Shown: positions 1 through 7,600 of the stretch, piece after piece
Layout: each line of letters opens with the position of its first letter
Numbering within the stretch: position 1 is the first letter of the stretch
Assembly (NCBI GenBank): GCA_002995625.1
Contig: PVBP01000012.1
Span: 1 to 54,724 of the forward strand
DNA length: 54,724 bases
Direction of reading: 5' to 3'
Source of the DNA: Lysobacteraceae bacterium
Lineage (GTDB): Bacteria; Pseudomonadota; Gammaproteobacteria; Xanthomonadales; Ahniellaceae
Notes under the pieces: model-generated
Seen by the model: the letters and a program-made list of their open reading frames with translations, nothing else
Database searches by the model: none
What the model was told of the DNA's origin: nothing
Program-made: the position numbers and the translations under genes

Positions 1-177
1 GGCGCGCGCCACCTCGGTCGCGCCGGCACCGGCGTCGAGCCCGGCGCGCGCGCGTTCGACCAGACCGCGCGCGCCGGCGAGATCACCGGTCGGCGGTGGC
101 ACCGTCGCGCATCCTGCGAGTGCGAACAGCGCCACAATCGCGAGGCCGTGATGGATTTTGCGCGCGGTCCGTGACAT
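1..177 (-). CDS. DUF4398-type lipoprotein, N-terminal part
   Basis: This is the 5' end of a gene on the minus strand that runs off the left edge of the window; 59 codons are visible without a stop. The start is ATG at 177. The product begins with a basic residue cluster and a hydrophobic stretch that ends in a clear lipobox, L-A-G-C, with Cys at residue 23, so it should be a lipid-anchored envelope protein. After the Cys comes ATVPPPTGDLAGARGL and then an Ala/Arg-rich helical stretch. This arrangement is typical of small DUF4398 lipoproteins, which in gammaproteobacteria often sit next to an OmpA-like protein. The family call rests on the N-terminus only. The gene is divergent from pilU, with 94 bp between the two starts, so both promoters must lie in that gap. 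Confidence 0.65.
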   Translation of the reverse strand, partial: MSRTARKIHHGLAIVALFALAGCATVPPPTGDLAGARGLVERARAGLDAGAGATEVARA

Positions 178-271
178 AACCGCGTTCCGGTCCGCGACGC
201 GGCCGGGCGCCGGCGCGCGCGACGCCACACCGGGCCGGCGCGGTCGATCGACGGAGGACGGGGACACAAGG

Positions 272-1372
272 ATGGACATCGGCTACTTCCTGAAACTGAT
301 GGTCGAGAAGGGCGCGTCGGACATGTTCCTGACCACGGGCGCGCCGGTCAACATCAAGATCGAGGGCAAGATGTATCCGCTGGGCTCGAGCGGGCTCGCG
401 TCCGGTCTGGTCAAGAAGATCGCCTACTCGCTGATGGACGAGGGCCAGGTGCCCGAGTTCGAGCGCGAGCTCGAGATGAACATGGCGATCGTGGTCAAGG
501 ATGTCGGCCGCTTCCGCGTCAACGTGTTCAAGCAGCGCGGCGAGGTGGCGATGGTGATCCGCCACATCAAGAGCCTTATCCCGTCGATCGAGGAACTTCG
601 GCTGCCGCAGGTGTTCAAGGACCTGATCATGGAGCCGCGCGGACTGATCCTGGTCGTCGGCGCGACCGGATCGGGCAAGTCGACCACGCTCGCGGCGATG
701 ATCGACCATCGCAACAGCAGCATTCCGGGCCACATCCTGACGATCGAGGATCCGATCGAGTACCTGCATCGCCACAAGCAGTCGATCGTGAACCAGCGCG
801 AGGTCGGCATGGACACGCACGGCTACCACAAGGCGCTCAAGAACGCGATGCGCGAGGCGCCGGACGTGATCCTGATCGGCGAGATCCGCGACCAGGAGAC
901 GATGGAGGCGGCGATCTCGTTCTCGGAGACCGGGCACCTGTGCCTCGCGACGCTGCACTCGAACAACGCCGACCAGACGCTGGACCGGATCCTCAACTTC
1001 TTCCCCGAATCGGCGCACCCGAACGTGCTGATGAACCTGTCGCTGAACCTGCGCGCGATCGTCTCGCAGCGCCTCGTGCGCGGCGTCGACGGCCGCCGGG
1101 TGCCCGCCGTCGAGGTGATGATCAACACCCCGCTGATCCGCGATCTGATCCGGCGCGGGCAGGTGCACGAGATCAAGGAGGCGATGGAGCGCTCGCTCGA
1201 GGAGGGCATGCAGAGCTTCGACCAGGCGCTATTCAAGCTCTACAAGGACGGCAAGGTCGAGCTCGAGGAGGCGCTCAACAGCGCCGATTCGCGCGAAGGC
1301 CTGTCGCTCAAGGTGCGCCTGACCGAGGGCTCCGCGACCGAGGCCGACCCGTACGCGCACGCCCACTACTGA
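272..1372 (+). CDS. pilU: Type IV pilus retraction ATPase PilU
   Basis: This 366-residue protein is a PilT/PilU-family hexameric ATPase that works at the inner-membrane base of the type IV pilus and assists pilus retraction and twitching motility. The N-terminus (DIGYFLKLMVEKGASDMF) is the PilT/PilU N-terminal domain. Walker A is GATGSGKST at residues 130-138 and Walker B is VILIGEIRD near 199-207. The His-rich segment ETGHLCLATLHSNNA follows. Similarity along the whole length is closer to PilU than PilT: the opening LMVEKGASD, the DPIEYLHRHKQ segment, and the C-terminal EGMQSFDQALFKLY. An open frame extends upstream to 158, but ATG 272 is preferred because GGAGGA lies about 14 bases upstream and the family begins here. 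No pilT is seen; it may lie elsewhere. Confidence 0.93.
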   Translation: MDIGYFLKLMVEKGASDMFLTTGAPVNIKIEGKMYPLGSSGLASGLVKKIAYSLMDEGQVPEFERELEMNMAIVVKDVGRFRVNVFKQRGEVAMVIRHIKSLIPSIEELRLPQVFKDLIMEPRGLILVVGATGSGKSTTLAAMIDHRNSSIPGHILTIEDPIEYLHRHKQSIVNQREVGMDTHGYHKALKNAMREAPDVILIGEIRDQETMEAAISFSETGHLCLATLHSNNADQTLDRILNFFPESAHPNVLMNLSLNLRAIVSQRLVRGVDGRRVPAVEVMINTPLIRDLIRRGQVHEIKEAMERSLEEGMQSFDQALFKLYKDGKVELEEALNSADSREGLSLKVRLTEGSATEADPYAHAHY

Positions 1373-1430
1373 GTGCCGGGTCGCGACCGGACTCGGCGTC
1401 GGATCGCCGCCCGAGCGCGACGCCGCGAGG

Positions 1431-2023
1431 ATCGCGAGCTGCGCTCGCTCCTACGGCGGAAAGGCGATTCGTTCGTAGGAGCGACCGAAGGTCGCGATCG
1501 CGAGGCACGCGGCGGCAAGGCGATCGCGAGGTGCCCCGGCATCGCGCGCTGCGCGCGCTCCTACAACGGAAATCCGAATCGTTCGTAGGAGCGACCGAAG
1601 GTCGCGACGCCGCGAGGATCGCGAGCTGCGCTCGCTCCTACGGCAGAAACCCGATTCGTTCGTAGGAGCGACCGAAGGTCGCGATCGGCGCGGCACGCGG
1701 CAGGTCATGCGACCACGGGCGCGCCGGAATCGCGAGCTGCGCTCGCTCCTACGACGGAGAATCCCGATGCGTTCGTAGGAGCGACCGAAGGTCGCGAACG
1801 GCGCGGCACCCGTCGGGCCGTGCGACCACGTGGCGCTCCGGGATCGCGAGCTGCGCTCGCTCCTACAACGGAAATCCGAATCGTTCGTAGGAGCGACCGA
1901 AGGTCGCGATCGGCGCGGCACCCGGCAGGCCGTGCGACCACGGGCGCGCCGGAATCGCGAGCTGCGCGCGCTCCTACAACAGAAACCCGATTCGTTCGCT
2001 CGAGCGACCGAAGGTCGCGATCG
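1431..2023. repeat. REP/BIME-like palindromic repeat cluster, six units
   Basis: The 656 bp between pilU and the response regulator contain no gene but six copies of a composite palindrome, starting near 1431, 1541, 1617, 1730, 1843 and 1954. Each unit has a left arm like GCGAGCTGCGCTCGCTCCTA, a spacer of about 20 bases (ACAACGGAAATCCGAATCGT type), and a right arm like GTAGGAGCGACCGAAGGTCG. Each arm folds by itself (GCGAGC/GCTCGC and GCGACC/GGTCGC), and the two arms pair through GCTCCTAC/GTAGGAGC. The last three intervals are almost regular (113, 113 and 111 bp) because the inter-unit DNA (GGCGCGGCAC...GCGACCACG...GCGCGCCGG) is also repeated, which suggests tandem duplication. Unit 6 has lost the GTAGGAGC box (GCTCGAGC). 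Such REP pairs are common in Xanthomonadales and are usually mobilised by a RAYT transposase, which is not in this window. They may also act as transcript ends. Confidence 0.9.
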
Positions 2024-2028
2024 CGGGA

Positions 2029-2670
2029 TCAGACGATCCCCATCTCGAAGGCCTTCAGCACCGCGCGCGTGCGGTCGCGGACGCCGAGCTTCGAGAGGAT
2101 GTTCGAGACGTGGTTCTTGACCGTGCCCTCGGCGACGCCGAGCGAGTTCGCGATCTCCTTGTTGCTGAAGCCGCCGGCCATGAGCCGCAGGATCTCGGTC
2201 TCGCGGTCGGTCAGCGGGTCCGGCCGGTCGAGGCTCGCGAAGGTGGTCTCGAGACCCTTGAGGCCGGTCAGCAGGCGCTGGGTCACGACCGGCGCGACCA
2301 GCGATCCCCCGCCCGCGACCGTGCGCACCGCCTCGACCAGCTGCTCGAGCGACACGTCCTTCAGCAGATAGCCGCGCGCGCCGGCCTTGATCCCGGCGAC
2401 CACCAGCTGATCGTCGTCGAAGGTGGTCAGGATGATCGTCGGCGGCAGCGTCCCGGCCTGCGCGAGCGCGTGCAGCACGTCGAGCCCCGACAGCTTCGGC
2501 ATCCGCATGTCGAGCAGCACGACGTCGGGCCGGACGGCCGGGATCCGCTCGATCGCCTCGGCGCCATCGGCGGCCTCGCCGACGACCTCGATCTCGTCGG
2601 AGAGCGCGAGCAGCGAACGCACGCCCTGGCGGACCAGGGTCTGGTCGTCGACGAGGAACACGCGGATCAT
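2029..2670 (-). CDS. NarL/LuxR-family response regulator
   Basis: This 213-residue two-component response regulator has a receiver domain (about 1-120) with the acidic pocket D8/D9, the phospho-acceptor D54 in VVLLDMRMP and the conserved K104 in YLLKD. A LuxR-type helix-turn-helix (about 152-205, LTDRETEILRLMAGGFSNKEI then GTVKNHVSNILSKLGV) follows. It should bind DNA as a dimer after phosphorylation. ATG 2670 overlaps the stop of the kinase gene by 4 bases (ATGA), so the pair is a translationally coupled two-component system, kinase first. The stop codon lies only 6 bases from the last REP unit. The regulated genes are not evident. The architecture resembles DesR/LiaR-type regulators paired with DesK-like kinases. 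Confidence 0.93.
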   Translation of the reverse strand: MIRVFLVDDQTLVRQGVRSLLALSDEIEVVGEAADGAEAIERIPAVRPDVVLLDMRMPKLSGLDVLHALAQAGTLPPTIILTTFDDDQLVVAGIKAGARGYLLKDVSLEQLVEAVRTVAGGGSLVAPVVTQRLLTGLKGLETTFASLDRPDPLTDRETEILRLMAGGFSNKEIANSLGVAEGTVKNHVSNILSKLGVRDRTRAVLKAFEMGIV

Positions 2671-3827
2671 GCGGAGGCCTCCTGCGGCAGGCGAATCGAC
2701 AGCTCGAAGCCCTTGCCGGGCGCGGTGCGGACGTCGAGCGCCCCTCCGGCCTTGGCGAGCCGCTCGCGCATGCCGCTGAGGCCGTTCCCGGCGACCCATT
2801 GTGCCGCGCCGTGGCCGTCGTCGCGGGCGTCGAGCGCGAGCGACCCGTCGCCGGCGCGGTGGAATCGCAGCCACAGGTTGCGCGCGCGCGCGTGCCGGAT
2901 CGCGTTGGTGACCGTCTCCTGCGCGCAGCGGAGCAGCACCTGGGCGCGGCGCGCGTCGTCGACCCGGAAGCCGGGCTCGAACTCGAGGTGGATCCGCGGC
3001 TCCGGCACGCCGGCGACCAGCGCCGCCAGCGCGCTCTCGAGGTCGAGCGCCTCGTCCTGCCGCAGCTGGCTCACGACCTCGCGCACGTCGGCCAGCAACA
3101 GGCGCGCGAGCTGCTGGGCCTTCAGGACGTGCTCCTTCGCCTTGCCGTCGACCAGGTGCGAGGCGACCTCGAGGTTGATGCTGAGCGCGGTCAGGTGGTG
3201 GCCCAGCAGGTCGTGCAGCTCGCGCGAGATCCGGCTGCGCTCGTTGACGCGCGAGGATTCCGCGAGCAGCACCCGGGTCGCGCGGAGCTCCGCGTTCAGA
3301 CGCCGCTGCTCCTCGCGCGCCTCGGCCTGGCCCTTGGCGACCAGCGAGGTCGCGAACGTGAAGCTCGAGAAGCCGAGGTAGAGGCCGCTCTGGAAGATCG
3401 CGTCGAACCAGCCGTAGCCCTCGACCTTGAGCACGAACACCGGCACGAACGACAGCGTCGCGACGATCAGCCAGGCGATCCCGACCCCCGGCTTCAGCAT
3501 CCACGGCAGCACGCCGGCGATCACCAGCAGCAGGATCGCCGCGAGCCCGCTCGCACTGAAGTAGTTGATCGCGATCGCCGATGCGGTCATCACCGTCAGC
3601 CACAGCAGCCGGAACGCGGCACGGGGCGGGCGCCCGAGGTCGCGCATCAGCGCCCAGTACGAGGCGCCGAAGGTCAGGTACGAGACGACCCAGCCGCCGT
3701 GGTGGAACGGGTCGAGCGGGCTGCCGGGATGCAGCGTCTCGACCAGCAGCGGCAGGCCGACGCAGGCGTAGGTGAACAGGCCCGCGTAGCGCAGCAGGTC
3801 GATGTGGTTGACGCGCGCGGCGATCAT
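2667..3827 (-). CDS. DesK/NarX-type membrane sensor histidine kinase
   Basis: This 386-residue sensor kinase is partner of the response regulator that overlaps its 3' end. Residues 10-160 contain about five or six hydrophobic segments with short loops and no sizeable periplasmic domain, so the signal is probably sensed in or at the membrane. A coiled linker (165-195) leads to a HisKA_3 dimerisation domain with the phospho-accepting His205 in ISRELHDLLGHHLTALS. The C-terminal HATPase has DARDDGHGA as the G1-type box and GNGLSGMRERL as the G2-type box. ATG 3827 is the first start of the frame. The layout is that of DesK-like thermosensor or envelope-stress kinases, but the actual signal cannot be read from the sequence. 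Confidence 0.92.
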   Translation of the reverse strand: MIAARVNHIDLLRYAGLFTYACVGLPLLVETLHPGSPLDPFHHGGWVVSYLTFGASYWALMRDLGRPPRAAFRLLWLTVMTASAIAINYFSASGLAAILLLVIAGVLPWMLKPGVGIAWLIVATLSFVPVFVLKVEGYGWFDAIFQSGLYLGFSSFTFATSLVAKGQAEAREEQRRLNAELRATRVLLAESSRVNERSRISRELHDLLGHHLTALSINLEVASHLVDGKAKEHVLKAQQLARLLLADVREVVSQLRQDEALDLESALAALVAGVPEPRIHLEFEPGFRVDDARRAQVLLRCAQETVTNAIRHARARNLWLRFHRAGDGSLALDARDDGHGAAQWVAGNGLSGMRERLAKAGGALDVRTAPGKGFELSIRLPQEASA

Positions 3828-4026
3828 GGCGGCGATCTTAGGCCGCGCGGACGGCCGCGCATCGGCCGTAGGTCACGGCAGGACGGCGGCGGCGGGCCAG
3901 CGGCGGTGGTCGGCCGACGCCGACAGCGGGCATTTCGCGGGCATTGGTGCGGTGCGTCGCGGCGGCGCCATCCGACGATGCGATACTCGATGTCCGGCCA
4001 CGAAGTCGGCCGCAACGGGAGGGCGA

Positions 4027-4635
4027 ATGACGATCCGGCTGCGCGACATCACCGAAGCCGACCTCGACGGCGTGCTGGCGCTCAACAACTCCGCCGGCCG
4101 CTCGATCATCCCGATCGAGGCGTCGCGGCTGCGACGGCTCTACGACGAGGCCGCCTACTTCCGCGTCGCCGAGATCGACGGCGGGCTCGCCGGCTTCCTG
4201 ATCGCGCTGCGCCCCGACGCCGACTACGACAGCCCGAACTTCGCGTGGTTCAAGGCGCATGTCCCGGACTTCGTCTACATCGACCGGATCGTGGTCGGGC
4301 GCCCGTATCGCGGCCACGGCCTCGGCCGCGTGTTCTACGCCGACGTGCAGAGCTTCGCCGAGGTGCGCTCGCCGGTGCTGGCCTGCGAGGTCTTCCTCGA
4401 ACCGCGCGACGACGTGTCGGTGCTGTTCCACGGGACCTTCGGCTTCCGCGAGGTCGGCCAGCTGGCGCTGCCGAACGGCCGCCGCGTCAGCCTGCTGACC
4501 AAGCCGTTGTGCTCATGGGACTGGGTCCGCGACACGTACTGGTCGGGGCCGAGCCCGGGCCTGCCGCCGCTGCCGTGGCTCGCCGAGCGCGTGCGGCCGG
4601 GCGCGCGCCTCGCGCGGGCCGCGGGGGCCGACTGA
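4027..4635 (+). CDS. GNAT-family N-acetyltransferase (COG3818-like)
   Basis: This 202-residue protein has the GNAT fold. A central region, IDRIVVGRPYRGHGLGRVFY, carries the R-G-H-G-x-G acetyl-CoA pyrophosphate-binding loop (motif A), and FGFREVG is the typical motif B. The N-terminus (NNSAGRSIIPIE) and the stretch DSPNFAWF resemble the COG3818 'predicted acetyltransferase' group, whose substrate is unknown. The frame is open from 3802, but ATG 4027 is preceded by a GGGAGGG Shine-Dalgarno at 4017-4023 and begins exactly at the family start, so I chose it. The next gene starts 4 bases after the stop, which suggests a two-gene operon. Confidence 0.88.
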   Translation: MTIRLRDITEADLDGVLALNNSAGRSIIPIEASRLRRLYDEAAYFRVAEIDGGLAGFLIALRPDADYDSPNFAWFKAHVPDFVYIDRIVVGRPYRGHGLGRVFYADVQSFAEVRSPVLACEVFLEPRDDVSVLFHGTFGFREVGQLALPNGRRVSLLTKPLCSWDWVRDTYWSGPSPGLPPLPWLAERVRPGARLARAAGAD

Positions 4636-4639
4636 GCGC

Positions 4640-5104
4640 TTGACCCGGGTCCTCGAACTCCGCGACGTCGACGTCGAGGCGGTCCGGCGCCTGCTCGCGA
4701 CGGCAGGTCTCGAACTCGCGCTGGTCGCCGATGGCGCGCCGATCCCGGGCAGCTACTGGGGCGAGCCCGAGGCCGGCGTGATCGGCCGCACCGTCCACGC
4801 GCGGTCCGACACGCCGGTCCACTCGCTGCTGCACGAGGCCGCGCACCTCGCGATCGCGATCCGCGAAGGGCGGACCGACGTGCACACCGATGCGTCCGAC
4901 TCGACGCTCGAGGAGGACGCGACCTGCTACCTCGAGATCGTCTGGGCCGGGCGCCTGCCCGGCGTCGGCCGCGACCGGATCCTCGCCGACATGGACGCGT
5001 GGGGCTACACGTTCCGGCTCGGCAGCGCGCGGGCGTGGTTCGAGCGCGACGCCGAGGACGCGCGCGCGTGGCTCGCCGCCCGCGGCCTGCTGCCCGAGGG
5101 GTGA
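4640..5104 (+). CDS. Small HEAAH-motif protein, possible metalloprotein
   Basis: This 154-residue protein has no named family that I recognise. It contains H65-E-A-A-H69 in the setting SLLHEAAHLAIAIREG. This matches the HExxH zinc-binding helix of metallopeptidases, with acidic residues E91/E92 about 22 residues further on as possible third ligands. No signal peptide or membrane segment is present, so a cytoplasmic protein is expected. The only usable start is TTG at 4640, 4 bases after the stop of the acetyltransferase gene; coupled translation from that gene would explain the weak start codon. Peptidase function is inference from the motif. The motif can also occur in proteins that bind metal without cleaving peptides. 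Confidence 0.75.
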   Translation: MTRVLELRDVDVEAVRRLLATAGLELALVADGAPIPGSYWGEPEAGVIGRTVHARSDTPVHSLLHEAAHLAIAIREGRTDVHTDASDSTLEEDATCYLEIVWAGRLPGVGRDRILADMDAWGYTFRLGSARAWFERDAEDARAWLAARGLLPEG

Positions 5105-5126
5105 TCCGGCCGGGACGGCATGCGGC

Positions 5127-6386
5127 TCAGTCGCGCACCGGCTCGACGGCGTGCGGCTCGCGCTCGACCCGCGACAGCGGGGTGGTCGCGACGAACGCCC
5201 GCCAGCTGAGCCAGCCGAGCGCGATCAGCGCGGCGGAGCCGAACGCAAGCCCGCGCGGCGTTCCCGACAGCCAGGCCGACATCGCGCCGGCGATCACCGC
5301 GGTCATCCCGCCCCAGATGAAGGCCTGCATCGACGACGCCGCGCCGCGGTGCGCGGGGAAGCGATCGAGGGTCTTCAGCGTCAGCACCGGGAACGCCATC
5401 GCGACGCCGAGCGCGTTGACCAGGATCGGCAGCACCGCCCACGGCACCTCGACACGGTCGACCGCGACGTTGTAGCCGAGATTGAGCGCCTGCGCGGCCG
5501 CCATCACCGCGAACGCGATCGTCATCGTCCGGCGCGGCGGTACCCGGGTCGCCATCCGATTGCACAGCGCGGCGCCGGCGATCATGCCGACGATCATCGG
5601 CACGAAGAACCACGAATAGCCCATCGTGCCGAGCCCGAGATGGACCTCGACGAACATCGGGGCCGAGCTGATGTACAGGAACTGCGCGCCGAAGTTGAAG
5701 CCCGAGGCCGCGACCAGCAGCACGAAGCGCCAGTCGCGCAGCATCGCCGCGTACTGGCGCGACAGCGGACGCAGCGCGAGCCGGTGGCGGCGGGACGGCG
5801 GATGGGTCTCGGGCAGGAGCCGCAGGCAGACCAGCAGCAGCGCGGCGCCGTAGAGCGCCAGGAACCAGAACACCGCGTGCCAGCCGGCGGCCGAGTACAC
5901 GAGGCCGCCGACGATCGGCGCGACCGCAGGCGCGATCGCAAAGAACATCGTGACGAGGCTCATGACCTTCTGCGCCTGGGCGTCGCTGTAGAGGTCGCGG
6001 ACGATCGCGCGGCCGACGATCTGGCCGGCGCCGGTCGAGAATCCCTGCAGCGCGCGGAACACCAGCAGCGCCTCGATCGAGGTCGCGAGCGCGCAGCCGA
6101 TCGAGGCCAGCGTGAACAGCGCGACCCCCGCGATCACCACCGGCCGGCGCCCGAAGGCGTCGGCCAGCGGCCCATGCACCAGCGACATGACGCCATAGGC
6201 GACGAGGTAGACGCTGATCGTCTGCTGCATCGCCCAGGTCGACGCGCCGAGGTCCGCGGCCATCGCCTTGAAGGCCGGGAACATCGCGTCGATCGCGAAC
6301 GGCCCGAACATGCCGAGCATCGCGAGCAGCGCGGCGAGCCGCACCGGATGCACCGGACGATCGCTCCAGGCGCCCGGCGCGGTCAC
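5127..6386 (-). CDS. MFS multidrug exporter, Bcr/CflA type
   Basis: This 419-residue protein has twelve hydrophobic segments, as in drug:H+ antiporters of the major facilitator superfamily. The N-terminal GPFAIDAMFPAFKAM resembles the D-x-x-x-P-A helix 1 motif of Bcr/CflA transporters. SLVHGPLADAFGRRPV is the loop 2-3 MFS motif A, and FVPMIVGMIAGAAL begins the second half. A much longer frame runs upstream, but GTG 6386 forms a GTGA overlap with the stop of the preceding hydroxylase gene and gives the normal family length, so it is preferred. It is the last gene of a three-gene operon with two flavin hydroxylases. Its substrate is unknown, and export of an aromatic compound would be guesswork. 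Confidence 0.88.
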   Translation of the reverse strand: MTAPGAWSDRPVHPVRLAALLAMLGMFGPFAIDAMFPAFKAMAADLGASTWAMQQTISVYLVAYGVMSLVHGPLADAFGRRPVVIAGVALFTLASIGCALATSIEALLVFRALQGFSTGAGQIVGRAIVRDLYSDAQAQKVMSLVTMFFAIAPAVAPIVGGLVYSAAGWHAVFWFLALYGAALLLVCLRLLPETHPPSRRHRLALRPLSRQYAAMLRDWRFVLLVAASGFNFGAQFLYISSAPMFVEVHLGLGTMGYSWFFVPMIVGMIAGAALCNRMATRVPPRRTMTIAFAVMAAAQALNLGYNVAVDRVEVPWAVLPILVNALGVAMAFPVLTLKTLDRFPAHRGAASSMQAFIWGGMTAVIAGAMSAWLSGTPRGLAFGSAALIALGWLSWRAFVATTPLSRVEREPHAVEPVRD

Positions 6387-7600
6387 GGCGTCGCCAGCCG
6401 GGCGCACAGCGGCGGCACGCGACCGGCAAACCCGGCGGCATGCCACGCGAACTCGCGCTTGACCGGCGTCAGCCGATCGACCAGCGCGAGCCCGGTCGCG
6501 CGCAGCCACGTGAGCCCCGGGACGTCGCTGCGGAACAGCCCCGCGATCAGGTCGAAGGCGCGTGCCGCGATCGCCACGTCGCCCTGGCGCCAGCGCTCGT
6601 AGGCACGCAGCGTGTCCGGCGCGCCGAGGTCCGCGCGGCCCTCGCGCGCCTCGACCAGGGTCGCGACCAGCGCGCCGACGTCGAGGAGGCCGAGGTTCAG
6701 GCCCTGCCCGGCGAGCGGGTGCACTGCGTGCGCGGCATCGCCGGCCAGCGCGATCCGCGGCCCGACCCAGCGCCGCGCGAGCTGCAGGCGCAACGGAACG
6801 GCGAGTCGCTCGCCGTCGACCGCGACCTCGCCGAGCCGGTGCTGGAAGGCGTCGCCGACGCGCGCCGCGAAGGCGTCGTCGGGCAGCCGGAGCAACTCGC
6901 GCGCCAGCGCGTCGCGCACCGACCAGACGATGCTCGAGCGGCCATCGGCGAGCGGCAGGAACGCGAGCGGCCCCTCGGGCGTGAAGCGCTGCCACGCGGT
7001 CGATTCATGCGACCGAGTCGTGCGCACGTGCGCGACCACGCCCGATTCGCCGTAGGGCACCGGATCGACGGCGAGCCCCGCGAGCGCGCGCAGCGGCGAG
7101 TCGGCGCCGTCGGCCGCGACCACCAGACTCGCGCGGATCGGCGCGCCGCCGTCGAGCGCGATCCGCACGTCGTTCGCGCCGGGCTCGAAGCGCTCGACCC
7201 GCGCCGGCACGCGCACGTCGACCCGCGAGCGCCCGAGGGCATCCCACAGCACCTGGCGCAGCGCCGCGTCCTCGACGATCCAGCCGAGCTCGCGCTCGCC
7301 GATCAGGCCCGCGTCGAAGCCGAGGCCGCGCTCGGGCTGGTCCTGCCAGACCTGCATCCGGGTGTAGCGCGACGCGCGCAGTGCGGCGAGCGCGTCGCGC
7401 ACGCCGAGGCGCGCGAGCAGCGCGAGCGAGGCCGGAGACAACGCGTAGACGCGGGCATCGACGCGGTCCGGATCGAAGGGCGCCGGGTGAAGGCCCTCGA
7501 CCAGCGCGACCGCGAACCCGGCCTGGTCCAGCGCCAGCGCCGTTGCCGCGCCGACCGCGCCACCGCCGACCACCGCGACCTCGACGCGGCGCGGGCTCAT
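6383..7600 (-). CDS. UbiH/UbiF/UbiI-family FAD-dependent hydroxylase
   Basis: This 405-residue class A flavoprotein monooxygenase belongs to the family that hydroxylates the ubiquinone ring. The dinucleotide-binding motif is VAVVGGGAVGAATALALDQAG (residues 8-28, G-x-G-x-x-G/A). The DG motif is AADGADSPLRALAG, and the GD motif is AGDAAHAVHPLAGQGLNLGL, which contacts the FAD ribityl and is the UbiH/COQ6 signature. The start codon overlaps the stop of the upstream UbiH gene (ATGA), so the two hydroxylases are coupled. The exact ring position (C1, C5 or C6) cannot be decided; in Xanthomonadales a second UbiH-like gene beside ubiH is often called UbiI or UbiF. Expected to act on prenylated phenols at the inner face of the cytoplasmic membrane. 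Confidence 0.9.
   Translation of the reverse strand: MSPRRVEVAVVGGGAVGAATALALDQAGFAVALVEGLHPAPFDPDRVDARVYALSPASLALLARLGVRDALAALRASRYTRMQVWQDQPERGLGFDAGLIGERELGWIVEDAALRQVLWDALGRSRVDVRVPARVERFEPGANDVRIALDGGAPIRASLVVAADGADSPLRALAGLAVDPVPYGESGVVAHVRTTRSHESTAWQRFTPEGPLAFLPLADGRSSIVWSVRDALARELLRLPDDAFAARVGDAFQHRLGEVAVDGERLAVPLRLQLARRWVGPRIALAGDAAHAVHPLAGQGLNLGLLDVGALVATLVEAREGRADLGAPDTLRAYERWRQGDVAIAARAFDLIAGLFRSDVPGLTWLRATGLALVDRLTPVKREFAWHAAGFAGRVPPLCARLATP

Noticed and set aside
1431-2023. Possible CRISPR array
   Set aside because: The repeats are themselves palindromic pairs, vary in sequence, are spaced unevenly (76-113 bp) and the spacer DNA is repeated too. No cas gene is near. They fit REP/BIME elements.
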